IMG/VR virus record: IMGVR_UViG_3300032516_000079
Coordinates: 1 to 37,293 of that record
Direction: 5' to 3' (one strand)
DNA: 37,293 bases
Origin: a virus
Under the pieces are notes generated by a model that made no database searches, was not told the origin of the DNA, and saw only the letters and a list, made by a program, of their open reading frames with translations. The translations under genes and the position numbers were made by a program. Positions 31,867-37,293 of the stretch are shown here, in pieces; position 1 is the first letter of the stretch; every line of letters begins with the position of its first letter.

Positions 31867-32129
31867 GTGCAAAATCGATTATAGACACGATTCTGGAGAC
31901 CACAATCTTCCAGAAGGAGTGTAATAAGTGTCACGAAAAATACGGGCACTTCACAACCAACGCACAGGCTATGGCCGATCAAGGTATCTGCCCTCCGTGC
32001 TGGAGAACCATGGTGACCCGTATCAAAGACTACTTAGAGACGGGAGACCCTAAGAAGGCGAAGCTAGATAAAGACAAGAAGGAACGCAAAGACTATGCAC
32101 TCCGAAAACGTCAAGCAGGCCAAAAATAA
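31863..32129 (+). CDS. Small zinc-finger protein (GTG start)
   Basis: 88 aa. The GTG at 31863 has a strong AAGGAG six nt upstream within GAAGTTAAGGAG. The motif C-x2-C (CNKCHEKYG) followed by CPPCW makes a four-Cys zinc finger at about residues 20-55. A lysine-rich C-terminus (KKAKLDKDKKERKDYALRK) could bind nucleic acid. The last 35 nt overlap the next gene. Confidence 0.65.
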   Translation: MSAKSIIDTILETTIFQKECNKCHEKYGHFTTNAQAMADQGICPPCWRTMVTRIKDYLETGDPKKAKLDKDKKERKDYALRKRQAGQK

Positions 32130-32787
32130 ACTGGAATCCTGCCCGATTACCAACAAGCCACACGTCCTATCCTTCTGGGACAGGGTCAAGTGGCTGGTTC
32201 ACAATATCCAGGAGTTCCCTGACACTGACGCTGAGGTGGCCCGGGACGGGTCAATGACCATCAACACGTTCCCTTCACTCACTCACAAAAAAGAAGACAA
32301 AATCGCCTTCGAATTGGTGTGGGAGTTCGGTATACTTGTCTACAATAATGCCTCAGACGAAACCAAAAATCGCTGGGACTTGAAACTCGTCCTGCCATCT
32401 AACGATCAAATAGACGCCTTCCAAGGCAAGCTTCACGAAGGTTTCAAATCCTACCAAGGTCTAGTAGAATCGTTCTCTACCGCCTGTGACCGTCTAGTAG
32501 CGCTCAATCTGGCAAACGCCATGATATCCAATGGACAGGCGTTTGAAGGTGCCTTCAATGTAGACGTCCGCAAATTCGGACCCACCCAAGAATACGCCAA
32601 CTTGAAAAGATACCACAGCCTCAAACCTCTGATCGGAGCTTACGCCCCCAGGTTGCTAGACGACTGTTTTGGGTATGCTCTGGCAGATTGCGTGTGCCGG
32701 GAATTCAAGTCGGTGCGCAGAACGGACGTTGCCGAATCGCTACGAACACTCATCGGCAACATCCTTGACACTACGCGGTCGGCTTAG
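32095..32787 (+). CDS. Hypothetical protein
   Basis: 230 aa. The start at 32095 lies inside the previous gene; no better internal start is obvious (Met56 is late). The protein is mixed alpha/beta with SFWDRVKWLVHNIQ near the N-terminus and a helical C-terminal half. No motifs of known enzymes. It converges with the minus-strand gene at 32784 with a 4-nt overlap and no terminator hairpin. Confidence 0.68.
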   Translation: MHSENVKQAKNKLESCPITNKPHVLSFWDRVKWLVHNIQEFPDTDAEVARDGSMTINTFPSLTHKKEDKIAFELVWEFGILVYNNASDETKNRWDLKLVLPSNDQIDAFQGKLHEGFKSYQGLVESFSTACDRLVALNLANAMISNGQAFEGAFNVDVRKFGPTQEYANLKRYHSLKPLIGAYAPRLLDDCFGYALADCVCREFKSVRRTDVAESLRTLIGNILDTTRSA

Positions 32788-34010
32788 AACGCAGCAACTG
32801 GATCCGGCTGCGGACCGGGGTCCACGTATGGCATGGGCTGGATTGGCGCACCTAAAGCTACAGCAACAGGAGCCGCCTGGGAGCGCTTCAAAATATCTTT
32901 TGGCACTAAGTGCTGATACTTCTTCAGGAAGTCACACACCAACCGCCGATAAGGATAATGGTCAGCGAATGATTCCACCTTGCCCATCATACCCTCTATA
33001 GACTTACGAATGAGTGCCTTGTTACTCGCATGGAATGACACCTCCATAAGAAACTCAGAGTAGGAATGGCCTATATCCTGATTGTCCCAGAAAGTAGCAT
33101 GTGCCCAATCGCCTCCAATATCGGACGTAAGGATTATCTTAAACGGAATTTGAATTGCCACGTGATCCCAGCGTGTTACACGCTTAGCATGGGGCGCTTT
33201 GAACCGACAATAAACCAACATGTTGACACTGGAATACTCTTTCCAGCGGCACAAGCTATTACCCTGAACTACCGCTGAAAAGTTCGAATCGTTTGACGAA
33301 CACCATTTTGGAATACCGTACTTAAGAGAAGCACCTATGTTGAACGGAACCCATGCTACAATGATGTCATCCTCATATATCTTCTCAGCGTCGATGTCAC
33401 TCCGAATTTCCAGTGCCCAAATATCAGATACCACATCTTCAAGATTTTTGATCTGAGGATAATTGGCAAGCGTCAAATCCATTTTAACCTTCATGGCTTT
33501 CAACTTGGACTGAAACTTGTGAAATCTGCGTGCCGCTGCAACGATGCGTTCATACAGTGAGTTACGTCCAGGCCACGACTGAACAAACGAAAATCCTACG
33601 TCAGAAAAGTCTTCGTCGCCGTAGATATGCTGAACCCGCCACTCTTCTTCGACCTGATCCCATCCTTTCTCTGCCTGCTCCTTTGTCTTAGCAGCGTGCT
33701 TCTCACCGGTATCCTCGATCCACCCGGAAATCTCGTCTTTTATCCAAGCTTCCTTCAACCGCTCGCGAAAAGAACGCTCCGGAGGCTCACCGATTTCCCA
33801 TTGAAGAAGAGACCGCTCCATACGCTCCTTTCCACCGCCGGCTTGGAGAAACATCCACTCAAGGTACTTACCGTTTCCAGACAAATCACCCTTAACGAAC
33901 TTCTGGATACACTCCTCATCCATTTTCTGGCCCGTTGCGCCATCCTTACACTTCAAAACCACCGGATTCCGCAGTCCAAATTTGTTGATGATCCTTTCTA
34001 CTTTACTCAT
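32784..34010 (-). CDS. Large hypothetical phage protein
   Basis: 408 aa from the ATG at 34010 (MSKVERIINKF). The frame is open up to 34280, but a promoter and a divergent gene lie there. The segment YGIPKWCSSNDSNFSAVV, followed by NMLVYCRF and WDHVAIQI, resembles a recurrent phage-protein module with a WC[ST] motif and surrounding strands, known to me only as uncharacterised. The C-terminus is Pro/Ala-rich. No catalytic role can be assigned. Confidence 0.72.
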   Translation of the reverse strand: MSKVERIINKFGLRNPVVLKCKDGATGQKMDEECIQKFVKGDLSGNGKYLEWMFLQAGGGKERMERSLLQWEIGEPPERSFRERLKEAWIKDEISGWIEDTGEKHAAKTKEQAEKGWDQVEEEWRVQHIYGDEDFSDVGFSFVQSWPGRNSLYERIVAAARRFHKFQSKLKAMKVKMDLTLANYPQIKNLEDVVSDIWALEIRSDIDAEKIYEDDIIVAWVPFNIGASLKYGIPKWCSSNDSNFSAVVQGNSLCRWKEYSSVNMLVYCRFKAPHAKRVTRWDHVAIQIPFKIILTSDIGGDWAHATFWDNQDIGHSYSEFLMEVSFHASNKALIRKSIEGMMGKVESFADHYPYRRLVCDFLKKYQHLVPKDILKRSQAAPVAVALGAPIQPMPYVDPGPQPDPVAAF

Positions 34011-34031
34011 AGGTTTTCCGTTTCGGTTCTT

Positions 34032-34060
34032 ACAGTAAGCAACTGTGACACAAATGTCAA
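34032..34060 (-). promoter_or_regulatory. Strong sigma70-like promoter for the 34010 gene
   Basis: On the minus strand TTGACA (34060-34055) is separated by exactly 17 nt from TACTGT (34037-34032). The -35 is a perfect consensus. Transcription would start near 34025, about 15 nt before the ATG. The GTAAGAACCGAA motif directly overlaps and follows the -10. The -35 box overlaps the start codon of the divergent 34054 gene, so the two transcription units probably interfere. Confidence 0.6.
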
Positions 34061-34482
34061 CTCCAAATTCATCATGCCCAAACCCAAATTTGACTCTGAA
34101 TGGCTTAACAACTACTGTCTCAAGCGTCAAAGTCAAACTTCGAGACCTAGGACATGTGCCATCGTTCAAAAACTCGAAAATGATCGTGTCGATATGGCGG
34201 ACCGGAAAGGGCGGAGGAGTGTACAAATGCCCGACCCTGATAGCGAAGCCGGAGAGGCAGAAATGGATGCAAAATGCCATCCAGCGTATGATCTTGCAGT
34301 TACGATCAGAGTTTCAGATCAACGACGCCGGGACCTTGACGGGAACCTGTCTACAGTCCTTGATTGCTTGGTCCAAGCAGTTCGACGACTCGCACCAGTG
34401 GATTCCAAAGATCAATCTTAAAGTTGAAGTCGTAGACAAAGGACAAGAAGGAGCAGACATTGAGCTAACTCTTCGTCGCTAA
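34054..34482 (+). CDS. Possible RusA-like Holliday junction resolvase family protein
   Basis: 142 aa from the ATG at 34054; a GTG at 34045 is the alternative. The blocks HVPSFKNSKMIVS, KPERQKWMQNAIQRM and FDDSHQWIPKINLKVEVV, then GADIELTLRR, follow the order seen in small phage proteins annotated as RusA-like or hypothetical. The classical RusA D-x-D-N cluster is not clear; FDDSHQWIP is the best equivalent. If the family is right it would cut branched DNA during recombination or packaging. The assignment is tentative. Confidence 0.5.
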   Translation: MSTPNSSCPNPNLTLNGLTTTVSSVKVKLRDLGHVPSFKNSKMIVSIWRTGKGGGVYKCPTLIAKPERQKWMQNAIQRMILQLRSEFQINDAGTLTGTCLQSLIAWSKQFDDSHQWIPKINLKVEVVDKGQEGADIELTLRR

Positions 34483-34488
34483 AAACAC

Positions 34489-34517
34489 TTGACTCGTTCC
34501 CCTATATGTGGTAATGG
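34489..34517 (+). promoter_or_regulatory. Candidate promoter for the 34528 gene run
   Basis: TTGACT (34489-34494), a 17-nt spacer, then TAATGG (34512-34517), 11 nt before the ATG at 34528. The -35 is good and the -10 weak. Transcription starting here would leave almost no leader, so the true start may differ. Confidence 0.3.
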
Positions 34518-34527
34518 ATAACCTACT

Positions 34528-34824
34528 ATGAAACCAAGCCGAGAAATAAAACGAGAACCCCTGGACCAGGAAGATATCCAACAAGAAACATTCGATGAGT
34601 TCGAATTCCTGAAGAACAACGACACCGTCTCATCTAGGAAAGCTGGTCAGATCGAGGTCGTCGTTGAGAAGGGTCAAGAACTGGCTCTGTTAATTCAACA
34701 GCTGATCCCTGACACCAAAGAAGCAACCGTCGCTTCCAATAACATCGTCGCCGCTGTCATGTGGGCATCAAAGGGCATCCGCCGAAAGCCTGAAATTGTG
34801 GTCATAACACCGCCCGAGGAGTGA
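34528..34824 (+). CDS. Small acidic hypothetical protein
   Basis: 98 aa. The charged N-terminus (MKPSREIKREPLDQEDIQQE) is followed by a helical region (EKGQELALLIQQLIPDTKEA) and ends PEIVVITPPEE. No family recognised. It ends 3 nt before the next ATG, and its GAGGAG end is the next gene's ribosome binding site. Confidence 0.6.
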   Translation: MKPSREIKREPLDQEDIQQETFDEFEFLKNNDTVSSRKAGQIEVVVEKGQELALLIQQLIPDTKEATVASNNIVAAVMWASKGIRRKPEIVVITPPEE

Positions 34825-34827
34825 TCG

Positions 34828-35055
34828 ATGCGCTTTCGATTGCATGCGGTAAACATCCTTAAGAGAGCCTATCGTAGACTCACTAGACGCTGCTGGGTAT
34901 GTGGCGTGCATTGCCACAGCACCATGCCGCCTTACCAAGCTTGGCGCTACTGTTCCCTAGAATGTGCCGCCTACGATGGTGTACTCCATGACCTCAGCAA
35001 GTCTTCTATCTGGCGAGGTGTATGCGTCGCACCCAAAAGGCACGAATGTATGTAG
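34828..35055 (+). CDS. Small basic zinc-finger protein
   Basis: 75 aa, basic. C-x2-C (CWVCGVHC) followed by YCSLECAAYD gives a treble-clef or MYND-like Cys pattern, with many Arg in the N-terminus (LKRAYRRLTRR). A nucleic-acid-binding role is plausible. GAGGAG lies nine nt before the ATG, a strong ribosome binding site. It ends in TAG, which forms part of the GTAGTTAAAG leader of the next gene. Confidence 0.62.
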   Translation: MRFRLHAVNILKRAYRRLTRRCWVCGVHCHSTMPPYQAWRYCSLECAAYDGVLHDLSKSSIWRGVCVAPKRHECM

Positions 35056-35062
35056 TTAAAGC

Positions 35063-35200
35063 GTGAAGCACGCTTGGAAATTCGTCATGGGTGAAAAGCC
35101 CAAGGCGATGTGTTGGCGTTGTGGTGAAGTTCGCAAACTCCGCAGCCATAACGATTTCAAGAAGCTGAAGAATAAGGGCGAAGGATGTAAACCAAAGTAA
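35063..35200 (+). CDS. 45-aa Cys-containing protein (GTG start)
   Basis: A short gene in the gap between 35055 and 35207. GTG at 35063 follows GTAGTTAAAGC, the same leader seen before the baseplate and 25535 genes. It encodes MKHAWKFVMGEKPKAMCWRC, then GEVRKLRSHNDFKKLKNKGE and GCKPK. C-x2-C plus a later Cys suggests a small metal site, and the protein is very basic. An internal ATG nine codons in is an alternative start. Confidence 0.55.
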   Translation: MKHAWKFVMGEKPKAMCWRCGEVRKLRSHNDFKKLKNKGEGCKPK

Positions 35201-35206
35201 TCATGT

Positions 35207-36085
35207 ATGGGCGCACTTAACACCACTGTTTATATCCCAGTAGGAAGTATCTCAACCTTCAAAAATCCAGATATCACTGCTTTCAAAGTACCGAAACTTC
35301 GTGTTACGGTAGTACCTACCACGACTCCAACTACTACCACGACTACCACGACTACCACCACTCCAACTACCACGACTCCAACTACTACCACGACTACCAC
35401 GACTCCAACTACTACCACGACTACCACCACTCCAACTACTACCACGACTACCACGACTCCAACTACCACGACTACCACCACTCCAACTACCACGACTACC
35501 ACCACTCCAACTACTACCACGACTACCACGACTCCAACTACCACGACTACCACCACTCCAACTACTACCACGACTACCACCACTCCAACTACTACCACGA
35601 CTACCACGACTCCAACTACCACGACTACCACCACTCCAACTACTACCACGACTACCACCACTCCAACTACCACGACTACCACCACTCCAACTACTACCAC
35701 GACTACCACTACGTGTAAACCGGAGGAAGTGGACTGTAGCGATTATTCACCAGACGATATTTCAGTTGTTCACTGGAGCGGCGACGTAGTCCCTGGCCCA
35801 TGTAAGTGCAACCAGGGACTTTCCGCGTGTGACCAAAACACAGTTTGTGCTGAATTGACAGCTTTAGGAGTAGGAGACATATTGCACTGCATACGAGCGA
35901 AGATAGGCAGCGGAGATTGTACCGCTACCGCCACTTATTTTTCGGCTTGCTATCAACCCGTGATGGACGATCTTAACCTGTACTGTGATTGGGAATTCGT
36001 GGCAGAAGCCGACGATGGCACAGGCGGGCCTTGCGGATCTGATTGCGAAACTTGGAAGCAAATCCGTTGCACGAGCGCACCCTAA
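35207..36085 (+). CDS. Mucin-like threonine-repeat protein with Cys-rich C-terminus
   Basis: 292 aa. Residues 1-36 (MGALNTTVYIPVGSISTFKN and on to LRVTVV) form a short N-terminal head. Residues 37-169 are only Thr and Pro: 117 Thr and 16 Pro in units of Pro plus mostly seven or eight Thr. Residues 170-292 hold 16 Cys in a probably disulfide- or metal-stabilised domain (CKPEEVDCSDYS, CKCNQGLSACDQ, CGSDCETWKQIRC). The Thr tract would be an extended, heavily O-glycosylatable stalk like mucin regions. I see no signal peptide, so it is probably a virion appendage rather than a secreted protein. A glycosyltransferase gene starts 6 nt downstream. Role inferred: fibre-like stalk or adhesin. Confidence 0.85.
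   Translation: MGALNTTVYIPVGSISTFKNPDITAFKVPKLRVTVVPTTTPTTTTTTTTTTTPTTTTPTTTTTTTTPTTTTTTTTPTTTTTTTTPTTTTTTTPTTTTTTTPTTTTTTTTPTTTTTTTPTTTTTTTTPTTTTTTTTPTTTTTTTPTTTTTTTTPTTTTTTTPTTTTTTTTCKPEEVDCSDYSPDDISVVHWSGDVVPGPCKCNQGLSACDQNTVCAELTALGVGDILHCIRAKIGSGDCTATATYFSACYQPVMDDLNLYCDWEFVAEADDGTGGPCGSDCETWKQIRCTSAP
35315..35713 (+). repeat. Tandem 24/27-nt Thr-Pro coding repeat
   Basis: About 399 bp built from two alternating unit lengths, 24 nt (Pro plus seven Thr) and 27 nt (Pro plus eight Thr), using only ACT, ACC and ACG for Thr and CCA (one CCT) for Pro. Units are near-identical at the DNA level, so copy number can change by slippage or recombination, always in frame. Short-read assemblies may collapse it. 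Confidence 0.95.
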
Positions 36086-36091
36086 AAAGCA

Positions 36092-37293
36092 ATGACCTTT
36101 TCAATCGTTTGTTTGACCTACAAAAGAATTGAATTGCTGGAAGAAAGCGTCTTCAGCGTACTGCAACAAACTTACCCCCAGTGGGAGTTATTGATCATAA
36201 ACGATTGTGCTTTACAGACGATTTACTATGATCACCCTAAAGTTAAGATTTTCAATCTCAAGGACAAGTTCAAAACCATTGCAGAAAAAAGAAACTTTGG
36301 AGTAAAAAGTTCTACTGGAGATTTGATTTTACAGCTTGACGATGATGATTTTCTGCTCCCAGAATACCTTGAAAATCTAAAACAAGCAATCGGAAACCGT
36401 GATTGGTTGGTCGCTCAGCGACCTATTCTGTACTACGACGACCCAAGCAAAATTTGTTTATGTCCGCTCCCTCAGACCAACACCTTCTTATACCGAAGAA
36501 TTTCTGTTGGCGAAAAGTTTCATTATGAAACTACCGACGGCGATGAAGGAATTACTCTAAACCCGTTTTACAACAGAGTTCGTAACAATTCCGGAGGGGT
36601 GGGGCTATACAAACTCTTAAAGCCGGATCGATGCGGTTACGTGTGGCGTCAAGGCATAGGCGCTAAAAGAAAATATTCAATGGCGTCGTTTCTTACCAAA
36701 AAAACAACAGCCGACGATCAAAATACGATTTTACAGTCTATTGAAGATCGGGTGGGAGACATAACATTGGTCCCGAAATGGGATAAAGACTACGTTACCA
36801 TCATAAAAAGCAATTTCAAAATGCCGCCGGTGCCTGAAAAATGCCGAAATAAGGAACGGACAGAAATGATCGAGAAGGCAAAACAAAAAGCAGAAGCCTG
36901 GAAATCGGTCAAGTTTTCGTGGGAAAACGCCTTGAAATTCATAGAAGCCGCCAGTAGCCGAGGCGTTATTTCAACCGCTGTCGATGTATTGGGAATCAAC
37001 GAAACATCGGGAAATCGAGTATCCGAAGAAACATACCGACAAAGAAAACTGTCTTGCTTTGGACACAAAGACAACAACATTGAACCATGTTCTCGTCTTA
37101 AACAGGTAGAAAGCATAGGTCATTTTTGCGGAACTTGCGGGTGCGGAGATAGCAAGCTGGCAAGGCTGGACGGGGATGGATACACGAAACTTCATTATCC
37201 CGAGTTACAGTGCCCGTTAAAACGAAAGGGATTCTCCAATGAAGAAAAACCACTCTTTCACTCCCTAAAAACCCCAAAAAAGGATTTTCCTCT
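36092..37293 (+). CDS. Family 2 glycosyltransferase with C-terminal zinc-binding module (3' end outside window)
   Basis: The ATG at 36092 opens a frame that stays open for 400 codons to the window edge. Residues 1-100 are a GT2 (GT-A) fold: FSIVCLTYKRIELLEESVFS, then QTYPQWELLIINDC, AEKRNFGVKSSTGDLILQ and the metal motif LDDDDF. Late in the visible part is a Cys-rich module (CSRLKQVESIGHFCGTCGCG, then YPELQCPLKRKGFSN), a pattern I recall from other phage glycosyltransferases and likely to bind zinc. The gene follows the Thr-repeat gene by 6 nt, suggesting co-expression. Its codon use is richer in A and T (AAA, TTT) than most neighbours, a possible sign of separate origin. Confidence 0.88.
   Translation, partial: MTFSIVCLTYKRIELLEESVFSVLQQTYPQWELLIINDCALQTIYYDHPKVKIFNLKDKFKTIAEKRNFGVKSSTGDLILQLDDDDFLLPEYLENLKQAIGNRDWLVAQRPILYYDDPSKICLCPLPQTNTFLYRRISVGEKFHYETTDGDEGITLNPFYNRVRNNSGGVGLYKLLKPDRCGYVWRQGIGAKRKYSMASFLTKKTTADDQNTILQSIEDRVGDITLVPKWDKDYVTIIKSNFKMPPVPEKCRNKERTEMIEKAKQKAEAWKSVKFSWENALKFIEAASSRGVISTAVDVLGINETSGNRVSEETYRQRKLSCFGHKDNNIEPCSRLKQVESIGHFCGTCGCGDSKLARLDGDGYTKLHYPELQCPLKRKGFSNEEKPLFHSLKTPKKDFP

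Noticed and set aside
34011-34280. An N-terminal extension of the 34010 gene up to 34280
   Set aside because: It would cover the promoter and most of the divergent gene, and the residues look unlike a protein.
35230-35709. A valine-glycine repeat protein on the minus strand
   Set aside because: It is the complement of the Thr/Pro repeat and has no start signal; the plus frame has flanking real domains.
35315-35713. CRISPR array
   Set aside because: The tandem units have no unique spacers and encode an uninterrupted Thr/Pro tract.

Overview
The window looks like part of a large tailed double-stranded DNA phage genome, either a free phage or a metagenomic contig. It carries a baseplate-J-like tail protein, phage-style replication genes (a family A DNA polymerase, a DnaB-like helicase, a DinG/Rad3-like helicase and an NAD+-dependent DNA ligase), two tRNA genes with encoded CCA ends, tightly overlapping genes and many small proteins without recognisable homology. 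I see no integrase, no ribosomal protein genes and no complete rRNA. The standard genetic code fits, since TAA, TAG and TGA all end plausible genes. The host cannot be named from the sequence.

Layout. 1-1277 is almost free of protein genes. It holds tRNA-Ala(GGC), tRNA-Gly(GCC) and about 740 nt of hairpin-rich sequence with its own candidate promoter and an attenuator-like element, all apparently read on the minus strand. 1278-4105 (minus) encodes the ligase and two small genes, one apparently frameshifted. 4171-4662 (plus) encodes a membrane-anchored zinc-ribbon protein. 4659-11339 (minus) holds a putative structural protein, a proline-rich protein, a lipoprotein and a 1418-aa protein joining a uracil-DNA-glycosylase-like Fe-S domain, a 3'-5' exonuclease and a family A polymerase interrupted by an intein. 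11379-13833 (plus) encodes an unknown protein and the DnaB-like helicase, and 13830-14657 (minus) an M20/M42-like metallopeptidase.

14714-22488 (plus) is a ten-gene run joined mostly by ATGA or TAATG overlaps: six glycosyltransferase-like proteins, three methyltransferases and one radical SAM enzyme, apparently a phage-encoded glycan pathway. 22498-25535 (minus) holds tail and baseplate genes. 25594-28308 (plus) is a DinG/Rad3-like helicase with an intein inside its P-loop. 28319-32787 (plus) is a packed run of acidic, low-complexity and zinc-finger proteins of unknown role. 32784-34010 (minus) is an unknown protein. 34054-37293 (plus) holds a possible RusA-like protein, small zinc-finger proteins, a mucin-like protein with 117 Thr and 16 Pro in 133 residues, and a family 2 glycosyltransferase that runs off the window.

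How the parts may work together: ligase, polymerase, both helicases and perhaps the RusA-like protein form a replication and recombination set. The glycan cluster and the terminal glycosyltransferase are good candidates to decorate a virion protein, and the threonine-rich protein next to the terminal glycosyltransferase is an obvious possible O-glycan acceptor; this is inference. Two short motifs recur: GTAAGAACnGAA upstream of minus-strand units at divergent junctions, and GTAGTTAA[A/G]G just before start codons.
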